The notes: generated by a model from the sequence alone, not told the origin. A stretch of DNA of 64,000 nt from Corydoras sp. C115 (GCA_019802505.1 JAFMOC010000038.1:2537001-2601000), one strand, 5' to 3'; shown: positions 9,893 through 19,280, counted from the stretch's first letter. Translations and numbers: made by a program.

Positions 9893-11758
9893 CTGTATTA
9901 GTTGAATAACCTTAGGTATATAGTGTACAGATGCTGAGTTTGTTTTTCTTACAGGCAGTACGTACCTGTGGGAGTTCCTTCTGGACCTGCTGCAGGATAA
10001 GAACACCTGTCCCAGATACATTAAGTGGACACAAAGAGAGAAGGGAATCTTTAAACTTGTGGATTCAAAAGCTGTTTCTAAACTGTGGGGTAAACACAAA
10101 AACAAACCAGACATGAACTACGAGACCATGGGACGAGCTCTCAGGTATTCGTGCGTGCACAACATTTAACAACATTGGTATAAGTTAGTCAGTAGGTTTA
10201 TTTTTAGCAGATAAGGTGATAAAAGGTTTATCGTTAGTTGATGCCATGGTTGGGGGTTTAGTGGTTCTGTTGGAGAGTAAGTTTGTTAGAGGTTATAATT
10301 TAGTGGATAAGGTGGTTAGAGTTTTGAGATCAGTACATGGGCTGGTAAAACGTAATTAGGGGTTTGGTTAGGGGTTTGGCAAGGCACTTATGGGGTCAGC
10401 ATTTTAGGGCGAGTTGCTTATGGGAGTTGGCCTCTTGGGCGAGGTATCACAGTTTATATTAATTCAAATGATTTGTTACTATTTATTTGTTTAATTTAAC
10501 AAACACCATGTTTTGTTTACGACACTCGCTCTGATCGCTCTGCCTCTCTCATTCCTTACATTATAGGTACTATTATCAGAGAGGGATTCTGTCGAAGGTT
10601 GAGGGCCAGAGGTTAGTCTACCAGTTTAAGGAAATGCCTAAAGACATAGTTGTGATTGATGATGATGAATGCGACTCAGAAGATTTAAGTGGAACATACG
10701 AGCATGTCATGACTTCTGAACTATCGAAGACTTCGGGTATTCTGCGAGGAACAGGAACGTCTGTGATCAACCCCACTTCTCCGAGAGCAAAAGCTGTTGC
10801 CACAACAGTCCAGCGCCTAGTGACGGTCTCTACGCCGACAGAATCATCACCCGCTACCATCATTTCAAATGCCAGTGCACCCAGGTACTAAACTGTTTGT
10901 GTATATGCGTTTGTAAGTGTTCTGATTGGTAAAGACATCTTTATTATGTTTCTGAAGGTTAAAAAAAATCTAAATAATCTGGAAACATAAATATATTCTT
11001 ATGTCTAAAGTTTTGTTTGGGTAGAATTTAACATTTTGAGTATTTTACAAGTTTGTGTAAAGTATTTAAAAAAAATCTATTAAAATAAAAGCGTTTTTTA
11101 ATTTTGCTTTTAGATAAGAAAAGGTTCAACAGTAGAGTCAGTCAGGATCTGATGGTAGACTAGTGCATTAGAGGGTGAACGATGGTTCTTATAGTTTAAG
11201 GTTCTGTTTATATAATGATATGGGGAGGCAGAATGTTCTAACAACAATTAATTAATAATAATAATACATTTTCTGATGGTTCTTATTTCAGGCTCCAAGC
11301 AACTATTTAAGATTTGATTTGTATTTTGCAGGACTGTTCGTGTTGCAATGCAGGTGCCTGTTGTCATGACGACGCCCCTGGGCCAAAAGATTACTCCTGT
11401 TGCCGTCCCCACGGCGACTTCGGCCTCTGCCGGCATCCACTCTGCGACTGGGACGACTGCCCCAAAGGTTCTGATTCAAACAGTACCGGGAGTGGAGAAC
11501 AGCGACAAGATCACGCTACAGCTTGCCAAGATCATCACCATCACGCCGATCACACTGGCACTTCCCCCCGGTACAAGTCCTGCCCTCCCTCATGCACAGA
11601 GCCCCACCCCTGCAGCAGCTCCAGCCACCCTTCCACTTCAGATTCACTTTCAGTCAGAGGCAGATGGACTCATGGGACACACCCCCTCCCAACCTGTCAT
11701 TAAACAGGAAATGGAGTCATACACACAAGAAGTGACTTTGTCTCACACACACAGCTAA
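2301..11758 (+). CDS. elf2: ELF2-like ETS-family transcription factor, whole gene model (long form, 8 coding exons)
   Basis: The exons 2301-2375, 3372-3606, 9156-9272, 9412-9585, 9701-9781, 9955-10144, 10567-10884 and 11332-11758 total 1617 nt, which is 538 codons plus TAA. All junctions are GT/AG and phases agree throughout. The order is: N-terminal VLVDTGGAVLEY; an acidic stretch ending in VAEEQEVVTEVVET; VEASVHGG and DKTIEAAEALLHMDSP; VFVPPCMSTPEFLHAAMRPD; a basic linker (GRKPK, IKKKQREGK); the ETS domain at about residues 229-313; then a Ser/Thr/Pro-rich tail with AMQVPVVM. This is the layout of the ELF1/ELF2/ELF4 subfamily and is closest to ELF2 (NERF), a nuclear protein that binds GGAA sites. 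ELF2 is known to act in blood, B-cell and endothelial genes and to partner with RUNX1 and LMO2. The human protein is about 590 residues, so this one is shorter, mainly in the C-terminal part. Teleosts can carry elf2a and elf2b, and I cannot say which this is. Confidence 0.95.
2376..3371 (+). other. elf2 intron 1
   Basis: Intron between coding exons 1 and 2. It holds a hAT-like MITE (2905-3277) and a short ATT run near 3283-3315. No missing exon with an ELF2-like peptide was seen. Confidence 0.8.
2905..3277. mobile_element. non-autonomous hAT-like MITE
   Basis: Flanked by an exact 8-bp duplication ATGTATAT at 2897-2904 and 3278-3285. Ends are TAGGGGTG and CACCCCA, an imperfect terminal inverted pair typical of hAT elements. 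Inside, both end regions carry repeated tagtcga and gattcg motifs. At 373 bp it has no transposase. It sits inside elf2 intron 1. Confidence 0.78.
3372..3606 (+). CDS. elf2: elf2 coding exon 2 (acidic, Cys-containing repeat)
   Basis: Acceptor ctctctgacag ends at 3371 and donor gtatac starts at 3607; the exon enters in phase 0 and leaves in phase 1. The first 40 or so residues (26-66 of the protein) are a degenerate VEEVCE hexapeptide array from an 18-bp DNA repeat. After it come QVYIYEENPELMQ and VAEEQEVVTEVVET, clear counterparts of the ELF2 acidic activation region. The YPAVIVEPVP block that I recall from mammalian ELF1/ELF2 is not visible in this exon or the preceding intron. Confidence 0.9.
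3845..3992 (-). mobile_element. old V-SINE relic of a different subfamily
   Basis: The segment keeps the V-SINE core (gaggaaacccacacagacac, agaatatgcaaaatc) and, toward the head, an acccagcaactttttgctgtg stretch that matches other fish V-SINE heads rather than the young family here. Many substitutions; no duplication found. Confidence 0.6.
4399..4466. repeat. (TA)n microsatellite
   Basis: About 68 bp of nearly pure TA dinucleotides in elf2 intron 2. Confidence 0.95.
4882..5190 (-). mobile_element. V-SINE copy with internal deletion
   Basis: Tail side at 4890 (cattatcttccgctttatc), head at 5190 (ccaccgtgccgcc). The segment between gggcgctgggc and acacactcactc that other copies have (dozens of bases) is missing. 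Confidence 0.88.
5560..6310 (+). promoter_or_regulatory. CpG-rich internal promoter of the short elf2 form
   Basis: This block is CpG-dense in an otherwise AT-rich, CpG-poor intron and contains the alternative first exon. An inverted CCAAT box (ATTGG) lies at 5752-5756, a CCAAT at 5784-5788 and an E2F-like GGCGGGAA at 5828-5835, all within 150 bp upstream of the ATG at 5899. No TATA box is evident. Downstream GGAAGTG cores at 6071-6077 and 6257-6263 are ETS-type sites. The transcription start is not defined from sequence. Confidence 0.75.
5899..5956 (+). CDS. elf2: elf2 alternative first exon (short, NERF-1-like form)
   Basis: ATG at 5899 lies in a good start context (AAACATGG). The exon encodes MATSFHEGAANQLDLLIRA and one further base, then donor gtaacg at 5957. 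This is nearly the N-terminus known for the human ELF2 NERF-1 isoforms (MATSLHEGPTNQLDLLIRA). It ends in phase 1, the same phase as exon 2, so splicing to 9156 keeps frame and gives 454 residues. The resulting form lacks the acidic N-terminal region, which in mammals marks the weaker or repressive isoforms. Recognition is by protein match and splice phase; no transcript was seen. Confidence 0.93.
6890..7095. promoter_or_regulatory. second CpG-rich, CCAAT-containing block in the elf2 intron
   Basis: A further cluster of CpGs about 1 kb after the alternative exon, with CCAAT at 6966-6970, inverted CCAAT (ATTGG) at 7013-7017 and GACTGACTGACAG-like direct repeats. It may be a second promoter, a downstream enhancer or the edge of the same CpG island. 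No exon with a clear start and donor is recognised. Confidence 0.4.
8692..8893 (-). mobile_element. tRNA-derived SINE (tail type ggataaaagcgtctg)
   Basis: On the minus strand the head reads GGTAGCTCAGTGGTTAGGGC, then a GGTTCAAATCC B box, ccttgagcaaggccctta, and the tail ggataaaagcgtctgcta. The layout matches cyprinid HAmo-like SINEs with a LINE-2-related tail; the exact family name is a guess. Confidence 0.8.
8991..9045 (-). mobile_element. collapsed V-SINE (55 bp) with intact duplication
   Basis: Only the tail edge (tattatcttccgcttta) and head edge (cactaagccacc) remain, joined through an A run. Flanks TGATAGTGAAATCAT (8976-8990) and TGATAATGAAATCAT (9046-9060) match at 14 of 15 bases. Confidence 0.7.
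9116..9144 (+). repeat. (GT)n tract before the exon 3 acceptor
   Basis: About 29 bp of GT repeat ending 12 bp before the exon; it occupies the position of a polypyrimidine tract. Confidence 0.9.
9156..9272 (+). CDS. elf2: elf2 coding exon 3 (first exon common to both forms)
   Basis: Acceptor gaaacag follows a (GT)n run, and donor gtacac starts at 9273. The entering split codon is GTG (V), giving VEASVHGG then DKTIEAAEALLHMDSP, a block strongly conserved across ELF1/ELF2. Residues 104-142 of the long form. Phase 1 in, phase 1 out. Confidence 0.96.
9412..9585 (+). CDS. elf2: elf2 coding exon 4
   Basis: Acceptor gtgtag ends at 9411; the donor is gtacga at 9586. It encodes EVFVPPCMSTPEFLHAAMRPD, TETVVEVSTEE and a basic end (DGRRKK), residues 143-200. 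The ELF2 sequence I recall has SPVEVF where this model gives SPEVF, so one valine is absent at the junction. Phase 1 in, phase 1 out. Confidence 0.94.
9701..9781 (+). CDS. elf2: elf2 coding exon 5 (basic linker before the ETS domain)
   Basis: Acceptor tttcctgtag ends at 9700 and donor gtaggt starts at 9782. It encodes GRKPKSHPLSN, TPDLGIKKKQREGK, residues 201-227. The Lys/Arg clusters fit the nuclear-localisation and basic linker region of the family. It is followed by a very short intron (173 bp) that is mostly microsatellite. Confidence 0.94.
9797..9889 (+). repeat. compound (CA)n(TA)n microsatellite in the 173-bp elf2 intron
   Basis: (CA)n at 9797-9842 followed directly by (TA)n at 9843-9889, filling over half of the intron between exons 5 and 6. 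Confidence 0.95.
9955..10144 (+). CDS. elf2: elf2 coding exon 6 (ETS domain, first part)
   Basis: Acceptor tttttcttacag and donor gtattc. It encodes GSTYLWEFLLDLLQDKNTCP, IKWTQREKGIFKLVDSKAVS and KLWGKHKNKPDMNYETMGRA, residues 228-290. The tryptophans of the winged helix-turn-helix and the start of recognition helix 3 (MNYETMGRALR) are intact. The intron cuts the RALR/YYY junction, as expected in the ELF subfamily. Phase 1 in, phase 2 out. Confidence 0.98.
10145..10566 (+). other. elf2 intron splitting the ETS domain
   Basis: 422-bp intron. The part 10190-10390 is G- and T-rich with recurring ggttta, gttag and ggggttt motifs, like a decayed short tandem repeat. Confidence 0.8.
10567..10884 (+). 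CDS. elf2: elf2 coding exon 7 (end of ETS domain and downstream linker)
   Basis: Acceptor cattatag; donor gtacta at 10885. It opens with YYYQRGILSKVEGQRLVYQF, completing recognition helix 3 (with Arg from the split codon) and the wing. It continues KEMPKDIVVIDDDECDSEDL and a Ser/Thr-rich stretch, residues 291-396. Phase 2 in, phase 2 out. Confidence 0.96.
10885..11331 (+). other. last elf2 intron
   Basis: 447-bp AT-rich intron with no recognised repeat. A first possible acceptor, ttatttcag, at 11283-11291 is followed by in-frame stops, so the acceptor at 11331 is used in the model. Confidence 0.8.
11332..11758 (+). CDS. elf2: elf2 last coding exon (C-terminal region, stop at 11756)
   Basis: Acceptor tattttgcag. 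Residues 397-538 read TVRVAMQVPVVMTTPLGQ, PKVLIQTVPGVENSDKITLQ and AKIITI, matching the ELF2 tail, then a Pro/Ala-rich run and PVIKQEMES. The reading frame ends in SHTHS-stop, encoded by a short CA-rich tract. Compared with the mammalian tail, a large middle section after AKIITI is absent, while the PV-x-K-x-E end looks retained. Another open frame across this exon is Cys/His-rich but is a shadow. Confidence 0.94.
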
Positions 11759-12400
11759 ATTTCATACCTGACATGTACATTCATGCCAACCAAACAAGTT
11801 TCTGGTTGATAGGAGTGGGACTTCTCTGTACAGTCACACACACTGACACACACACACACATACAAACATAAACATTTAGTCACTGTGATGCAAACTAACT
11901 CCTTCGAACACAATCATAAAAACCAGTGATGCTGCCGAAGGGACCAACATGGAGCTACAGGTCGTTATTAAGAACACTAACTCAACACACTACACTACAC
12001 ACACACACACACACACACACATGAACTGAAGCACATGTGAACTAGTGTACAGAATTTTGATACTTTGTAGATTTTTATTTGTTTGTTTTTCTTTTTTTTT
12101 TCATTTGCATTTCTGATGCAAAACCAGCAATTCAGTTTGGACTGTCACTGTGATGATGTCACAGGAAGTAGGGAAAGACAAATGGAACAACCAATGAGGG
12201 AGTAAGCTTGGGTTTAACTGCACGTTCATCTGCCTTCAAGACGTAACATAGCGAAGGGGTGATTCAAGCTCCACCCATTTAGCTGTACTGGCTAATTACC
12301 ACTGACCTGAGTTTATTTATTATAGTTGCAGATGAGCGTGTGTGTAAAACACTCTGTAATGTGCGTGGGAGAGTGAAATAAAGGGACGTGAGTGTAAGGG
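11759..12400 (+). other. elf2: elf2 3' untranslated region
   Basis: Noncoding sequence after the TAA, with CA-rich patches near 11830-11870 and 12000-12021 and a T run near 12090. AATAAA at 12377-12382 is the best polyadenylation signal; cleavage would fall shortly after. A longer end near 12.7 kb is possible. Confidence 0.6.
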
Positions 12401-12762
12401 AGGAATCCACAGGGGGTGCTGTACTGTGCAGCATCACGCTGGACTCATGTTTATAATTATTGATGATGATGATGATGATTGTGTTGATCAGCTGTGTGAG
12501 AGACCAGGTGTACCAAGTGCAGTATTACAGCCTTTACAAACCCTCTGTGTGCATGTGTGCGTGCGTGTGGCTTCAGAGCCATCTGTTTTTCATCCTCGCC
12601 CCCGTATAGTGCTGATAGAGTGGGATGAATCTTTGTATATTCAACATTTGAAGTATATAATATTCTCTATTTTGTTGTACTCTTGTTTAAAGTGTATTCC
12701 AGTAGATTTTACTGAAATATAAACTCTAGTCCTAAAATTTCACCTTGGATTCTCAGTGTTCC

Positions 12763-13000
12763 TTTTTTTTTTTTTTTTTTTTTTGTCTTGGAAAGTGTTC
12801 ACCCTTGTTCAAAGCCAAAATTAATACATGTTTACATTTCAAGCCGTGTTTAGCTTGGGGATCACACTGGTATTTTTAACATTGGACAGGTTGCAACCTC
12901 ATTGAATGGCTTTATAGCATATTAGCTCACTTTGATGTTGCTTTTACAAATATCGCGCATTTAACACCGCATTCTTAAAGCATTGCGCACATCAAGAAGG

Positions 13001-13036
<36 letters not shown>
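12763..13036. repeat. two poly-T runs with intervening sequence
   Basis: T runs at 12763-12784 and 13003-13036 (34 T). The second abuts the LINE relic starting near 13037. The sequence between shows no gene. Confidence 0.9.
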
Positions 13037-13037
<1 letters not shown>

Positions 13038-13500
13038 ACAGAGCAGCGTACTCAACTGTTAGTCCAAGTCCTTATCCGTTTCCGGCTTGATTTCTCCAAT
13101 GCATGACTTGGTCTTCTGGCCTCAACGGCTGATCCAGAACTGTGCAGCTTATCTCATGTTCAACCAACTCAAGTGAGCCCATATTACTCCACTAGTCTCC
13201 TTTCATCAGCTTCCAGTAGCTGGCCGCATTTAATACATGGCCCGTATTCTGTCCTAGAGCACAATCTTTGGAGCTGCTCTTGTTTACCTACTTTCTTTTT
13301 TTTAAAGCTACATCCCGGCTTGCTCACTGCGCTTTGGGCTGCGGTGCTGATACTCGCTCTGTATTATTCACCACTGCTAAATGGTGGAATAATCTTTCTA
13401 ACCCTGGCACTTATGTAGAGACATTAGCATGTTTTAAGAAACAACTCAAAACGCATCTCCTACAGAAGCAGTTGCAAAAAAACTCAATAGAAAAAAACTG
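13037..13500 (+). mobile_element. L2-like LINE relic (reverse-transcriptase C-terminal part)
   Basis: Broken frames give the familiar tail of fish L2-type ORF2: LVQVLIRFRLDFSNA, then HVQPTQVSPYYSTS (cf. RLVF-x-PKxxHVTPLL), and near 13380-13470 WWNNLS and FKKQLKTHLL. Frames change at least twice, so it is dead. Confidence 0.7.
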
Positions 13501-13635
13501 AGTGGGATAAAATCGATGTATTGAAACCAGACTGAGAAATATTCATAATATTGTAGTTTAGGTAGATCCTCCTTAACACTCATTTTGGCATAAAGTGTTC
13601 TAAATGGCAGCTTTGGTAGACACTCTCAGATTGTC

Positions 13636-13820
13636 CATTTGGTCATTTATTGGACGCTTTTATCCAAAGCGACTTACAATGTGAGCACAGGGTTAATCAC
13701 AACATCTCTGGAGCAATTAGGGTTAAGGGTCTTGCTCAAGGACCCACATTGGTAACTTCAGTGGACCTCGGATTTGAACCCCCGACCTGTCCAAAACCTT
13801 AACCACCAAGTGACATCGCC
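13636..13820 (-). mobile_element. tRNA-derived SINE, same family as 8692
   Basis: Tail side tggacgcttttatccaaagc at the left; B-box-like ggtttgaacccc complement and decayed head at the right (aaccaccaagtgac). Confidence 0.78.
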
Positions 13821-15002
13821 CTGGATCCTTCCAGCCCTGTTTTCCTGGGCTGAGCACCTGTCTGCTTTATGTGTAGTCTGCTTTTCAGCAGCTCGAGTGC
13901 TGCAAGAGCTTTTATAATGTAGAAAGGATTCCCAAAATTGTACCAGTAATCACAAAAAAGCATAGAATAGACAGTGGGTCTGTCAGTTTTCCTGAAATGT
14001 AATGAGAAAATAACATGGAACCAGAGAGGAGACCTGCTTGTGTCCCTGTATGTGCTCGGCTCATTCTGGTTTGTTTATCTATTAATTCCCTTTTGTTAAA
14101 TCATGTTTTTTTTAACTTGCACTCAAACATCACATCCACGGTTTGTTTTATTCAGATGCTTTTGCGCCGTGCTCTGTTCATACTTCAATCAATCTGCATC
14201 CTTTGGAAGCAACCGAAGCCCATCTTTTCATGTTGGCCTTTGGTCTGTTTGTTTAGTGGGCAGACTCCTCAGTTTCCTGTGCAGCACATCAGGAGCAGTA
14301 GGCCTGCACAAATGAGTTTTAGCTTTGTCACCACAAAATGTAGATGTGCTTTGGTCACTGCATGAGATGTGTAACATCCAGAATATTATATTAACCATAC
14401 TGTTTTATTTTATATCTTTTTTTTGGTCTACATTTACAGCAGCAGAAGCTTCTTACATGGTTTGTTATTGGTCATTAATGAAGGTAGCTCATAAATTTCC
14501 CAAAAATATTTTCAAGTTACCAATACTGAGCCTGCAGCACACACATCTTGCTATTTTAACATTTCCTTTATAAATCGATGGAAAACAAATACATAGCTGT
14601 TCACAAGTCGTGTTAGTGACCTCCTTCCTTTTACACCTGTGCACTTTTCTTTTTTATTATTCTAATCTATTTTTATTAAAGCACTGGGCTCTGTTATTCA
14701 CACTTAGTTTTTAAACATCATGTACACAGTTCTTCAGCCAATACATCAGGCAACCAACTGCTGTTCGCTTAAAGCATTCTATTTTAACCTAAACATGAAT
14801 TGAAAAAAAATGATAAATGTAAAAACAATTTATCAATATCAAATCAGTGGTTTATCGCTTTGGAGGAAAAAAATTATATAAAATTATAAAGCAGTTTCTC
14901 ACTCTTTGGTTCTTGTGGAAAACAAAGTGAATGAATGCAAGATGTATTTAGCGACATGCTTAAAAATGGCTAAGGAAAAAATTTGTCTTAAATCAATCAT
15001 GT
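13821..15002. other. intergenic, nothing recognised
   Basis: AT-rich; open frames here (14015-14573) have no family resemblance or splice context and look like chance. Confidence 0.5.
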
Positions 15003-15150
15003 GTTAGCTCAGTGATTACGGTGTTGTGGGTTCAAATCCCATGTTCCCTGATGTTACCAATGTGAACCCTTGAGCAAGAGCCTTAACCTTCAATGCTTCA
15101 CTGGTGCTGTCCCTGTGTTTTGACCCCAGCCATCAAGTTGGGATACTTAG
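15003..15150 (+). mobile_element. tRNA-derived SINE of a third type
   Basis: Head ttagctcagtgattacgg, B box gggttcaaatcccatg, body ccttgagcaagagccttaac, tail with tgaccccagccatcaagttggg, a tail style common in catfish and other fish SINEs. No duplication seen. Confidence 0.65.
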
Positions 15151-15173
15151 GTCACTTTTCATTCAAGCGTCTT

Positions 15174-15523
15174 TTCATTCATTCATTATCTCCCGCTTTA
15201 TCCTCTATTAGGGTCGCGGTGGGGTTCCCCATGCCCATCCAGGGGAGAACGTCTCAGGCGCTGGGCAGATACACCGAGGACAGGGCGCCAATCCATCGCT
15301 GGGCACACACTCACTCACACAGACACACTCTATATGGGGCAATTTGGAGAATTCAATTGACTTGATCCATGTTTTTGGACTGTGGGAGGATACCGGAGAA
15401 CCCGGAGGAAACCCACGCAGACACGGGGAGAACATGGAAACTCCACCCAGATGGGGATTCGACCCGGGAATCCCTAGCACTGAGAGGAGAACGTGCTGAC
15501 CACTAAGCCAACGTGCCGCTTAA
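15174..15523 (-). mobile_element. V-SINE copy, full length
   Basis: Complete from (CATT)n to the head; duplication AAGCGTCTT at 15165-15173 and 15524-15532. Confidence 0.9.
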
Positions 15524-15532
15524 AAGCGTCTT

Positions 15533-16545
15533 CTATATGACCAAATGTAATGTAAATTTTAATCTAAACTATCAAATTTGGTAATTATTAAAATGTAAAA
15601 TCACCTTCTAATCTTGTTCTCACAAAGCAACGACGGCCTAAATGTCTTCGTGTTGTTGCACTGACAATTGTATTGGAACTATAACGGTATGTTTTTCATA
15701 AATATTCATGCTGTTATAATATTAATAAGCATGCAGGATGCCGCTTCTACCACAGAGTGGCGTTGTTTAATCACAAATAGAACAAACGGCATGTAGTTGG
15801 TGTTTTGGCAGCTCCACTGATCTTCTGTCTTGAAGACATTTTTTTGTATTTATAAACAATTCTAATATATTTCTTAAAAGAAATGTATTACAAGCGCAAA
15901 ATTTGTGCATCATTTCACATTTATTTCACACTTGTTAGGTCGGTCTTTAATTGCAGCTGTAATGGATCTGTTAAAAACAACATAAAAATAACAGGAACAG
16001 AAGACGTATATTGCCTTAATTCCGACCTTTCTGCATTTAAATAATGTTGTTATGACCATAATTATGTGTGTCGCCTGTCTTTCTTACATTTTATTATTTT
16101 ATTACATTTACTATATAAAGCTCTATATTTGTTTATATCTATTATATCTTTATATAAGCTATACAAATCCATCTTTCATGTCTACACTTGAAAGGGTCTG
16201 AGATTTGGTAAACATTTAGTTGGATTCCAACGTGAGACAAAGCTGCTGTTAGATAATGCTGTCGTATTGTATGTGGTCACTATGGGGCGCTGTTGGTCCA
16301 TGTGAAAGTAAAGCAGTCTTGCGTGCAGCGGTCAGGTTGACATAAATCATTATTTATCACACACACGCACTCGTGTTACAGCGTGGAAACACTCAGAGTG
16401 TGTTAGTCACTGAGAGGCTGCCGTTTGGCCAAAAGAGTCGCCTTTTACCCTCTACGTTCACTTTTATTAACAACTTCTACCACTAGCTAATTTTTCAAGC
16501 AACTAGGCCCCAACCAGTTCCATTTGTTGGAATGCACTTGTTAGG
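15533..16545. other. intergenic, nothing recognised
   Basis: AT-rich. No exon or repeat that I can name. Confidence 0.5.
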
Positions 16546-16850
16546 GTGTGGCATGGTGGGTGAGTGGTTAGCATGTCTACCTCTCAGCTCTGGGATCTAG
16601 GTTCGAATTCTGGTCTGGGTGGAGTTTCCAACTTCTTTCCATGTCTGTGTGGGTTTCCTCCCACAGTTCCCTCTTCCCAAAAATAGATTCATGGTGAATT
16701 TGCTGCTGTAAATTGCCCCTATATAGTGTGTGTGTGAGTCTAGCAATGAATTGATGCCCTGTCCTGTGATTTTCTCACCAGTCCCTGAATTCTTCACCCC
16801 TGGATGTGCATGGGCAACCTCACGAGCCAACTAGTGAGAAAGATAAACAA
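16546..16850 (+). mobile_element. diverged V-SINE copy
   Basis: Head ggtgtggcatggtgggtgag, B box ggttcgaattc, core ccatgtctgtgtgggtttcc, tail ending in gagaatgagatgagaat instead of (GAAT)n. Clearly an older relative of the young copies. Confidence 0.78.
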
Positions 16851-16924
16851 GTAAAATGAGAATGAGATGAGAATACACAATTCTTGGGTTATTTCTCTTT
16901 GCAACAACAAAACATCTTCTGTTT

Positions 16925-16990
16925 TTGATGGCAGGTGTGCAGTAAATTGCTCCAGCATCATGAGATCTATGACTGGTCCATAAAACATCT
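16925..16990 (+). repeat. short repeat shared with 19719-19785
   Basis: gatggcaggtgtgcagtaaattgctccag through gactggtccataaaac recurs with few changes at 19719-19785. Family unknown. Confidence 0.6.
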
Positions 16991-17214
16991 TTCAGGCTAC
17001 ACGTACTAGCCCTTTAATTAGGTATTACATCTTGTTTCCATCCTTATGCTTTATTTCATCACATAATGGACTTAGTTTTGTAGTTTGCTGTTACCTCTTG
17101 TCTTGAGAAGGTTTGTATGGTAAACGACACCTTTAGCAGTGATAGTGTGGATCAAACATAACAGTGCTGCTGGGGTTGTTGGTTACTGTGTCCACATTGG
17201 GCTCTATTAGACTA

Positions 17215-17550
17215 ATTACATTTACATTTAGTCATTTAGCAGACACTTTTATCCAAAGCGACTTACAAATGAGAACACCACAAGTCAGAAGCCATGGAGA
17301 AAACCAACTATACTGTAAATTCATCAAACCTGATTGTTATTCGATGCTGCGGCCCCTCCCCCTTTTTTAATTTTTTAAATTTTTTTATTTTACTACAACA
17401 GGTATTTGTTAAAGAGATGCGTCTTCAGTAGTTTCTTAAACCTGTTTAGTGATTCTGCCTTACGGACAGAGTTGGGAAGATTGTTCCACCATTTTGCAGT
17501 GGTGAACGCCACGGAGTGAGAATTAGCTCCTCTGTGAGGCGGCAATCATC
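17215..17550 (+). repeat. unclassified 330-bp dispersed repeat, copy 2
   Basis: Near-identical to 1832-2165, including tcgatgctgcggcccctccc and gttccaccattttgcagtgg. The T-rich middle differs in length. Confidence 0.75.
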
Positions 17551-17879
17551 ACTGGTCTAATCACTGGACTAATCTACCTTCTTCCTCCACCATGGAGGAA
17601 ACTCAAAAGAACCAACTTAACGGCTTAGATGGACTGATCACCTAAATAGTACCTGACCCATGTTTCCATCTTGACCTGTAAATAGCAGAGCAAAAGAGGT
17701 TAACAAAGCATGTAGATAAACTGACAACAGTCTATTATTGTAGAAATACAAACTGCACCTATATAAGTGAAACTAAAAAATCAACGTATGTGCACTGATA
17801 GTTGCCAATTCTAGACTTAAGTATTTGTATACCATGTAGAAAAGCATAAGAGTATTTTTTCAAAGCACATATTCATTGC

Positions 17880-18220
17880 CGGGTGGCACGGTGACTTAGT
17901 GGTTAGCACGTTCGCCTCTCAGCGCTAGGGATTTCCGGTTCGAATCCCCATCTGGGTGGAGTTTCCATATTCTCCCCGTGTCTACGTGGGTTTCCTCCGG
18001 GTTCTCCGGTTTCCTCCCACAGTCCAAAAACATGGATCAAGTCAATTGAATTCTCATATAGATTGTGTCTGTGTGAGTGAGTGTGTGCCCAGCGATGGAT
18101 TGGCGCCCTGTCCTGGGTGTATCTGCCCAGCGCCCGAGACGTTCTCCCCTGGATGGGCATGGGGAACCCCACCGCGACCCTAATAGAGGATAAAGCGGGA
18201 GATAATGAATGAATGAATGA
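17880..18220 (+). mobile_element. V-SINE copy, full length
   Basis: Duplication ATATTCATTGC at 17869-17879 and 18221-18231. A box, B box, V core and (GAAT)4 tail are all present; part of the middle linker (tgccccatatag) is short. Confidence 0.92.
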
Positions 18221-18231
18221 ATATTCATTGC

Positions 18232-19224
18232 TCTATTGTCCAATGTTGGCCTGATTTACACCACTTTAACATTTAACACATAGTCAGTGTAGTAGATGTG
18301 GGTAGAATCCTCATAACATGGGGATTAGAATTAGAATTTTTGGAACTAGCTGGCTCTGTTGGTTCGTGTGCAGTTGGTGGTTCGTAGCACTGGGCGTGCA
18401 TGAGTGCATGAAAAAATGAAGGTATGAGAATGTCTGGACAACCGGAGTGCTGTGGACACAGCAAGTAAGTTCTCGTTAAAATAAAACTTCTCTCTGTGTC
18501 AGTGTAGAAGCTGAGTGCTACACTTTCCCATATTCCTCCAAGAATCACACATTTGGTGGTTTAAAGCAGAGAAGGTAAGTATGTGGATGTCTGCACAGAA
18601 CCGTGCATACGCACTCTGATGAAATTTACATTGCAGACCCCACGGAACCCTTACGTACACAAATAATTATAAATATATTATTTATTTAGTGTTCCCACAA
18701 TTAGTTTTGCATCGGTGTGAAAGAAAGTATGAAAGATGAGAACTTAAAGTGGAGTAGGAATTTCTTTAAAGGTCACATAATATACACAAGTTAACACGGT
18801 TCCCCGGTGTGTAAAAATGACTGTGACATGCTGTGGTCAAAATATCACAAGGTTTATGCGCCTAGAACTGTTCTAGCTCTTTAGAAAAGGCTTTTTAGTG
18901 CTGTGATAATGGATGTAGCATATTTAAAAGAAAAAAAAAACCCTAAAAACCACATTTATCCCACATTCAAACCTCAGCTGTCAGTGTTAACTATTGCTAA
19001 ATGGACAAAGACTAAAATAGCAAGTGGGCGAAGGCGTAATCACACTCCAGTTTGTGAATGAAAGGTGCCTCCCGGGAGGTAGAACAGTAAGAAATTCTAC
19101 CATTTTCTGAAAGACCACTAAGGTCATGGGTCATTCCGTAGTACACTTATGTGAGGCAGTCTATAGCAGACATATCATTTTGTGTCTTGTCATTCTTCTT
19201 TAAGAAGAACCACAAAGTCTTTTA
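18232..19224. other. intergenic, nothing recognised
   Basis: AT-rich, no gene or named repeat. Confidence 0.5.
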
Positions 19225-19280
19225 GAATCAGAATCAGAATACTTTTAATGCTATTAATCCCCGGGGGGAAATTGCACTAA
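19225..19280 (+). repeat. fragment of a fish dispersed repeat (retroelement tail type)
   Basis: gaatcagaatcagaatact, then ttaatccccggggggaaattg, a motif seen at the ends of many teleost retroelements. Only the end remains. Confidence 0.5.

Noticed and set aside
9661..10114. Frames across the CA/TA microsatellite near the ETS exon
   Set aside because: Low-complexity Cys-Val and Ile-Tyr runs from the dinucleotide repeat; no gene.
11314..11703. Cys/His-rich frame resembling a zinc-binding protein
   Set aside because: It overlaps elf2 exon 8 in another frame and begins inside the intron; the ELF2 frame explains the sequence.
17880..17960. tRNA-like head with A and B boxes in SINE copies
   Set aside because: It belongs to a full SINE with flanking duplication; it lacks a proper acceptor stem and anticodon arm of a working tRNA gene.
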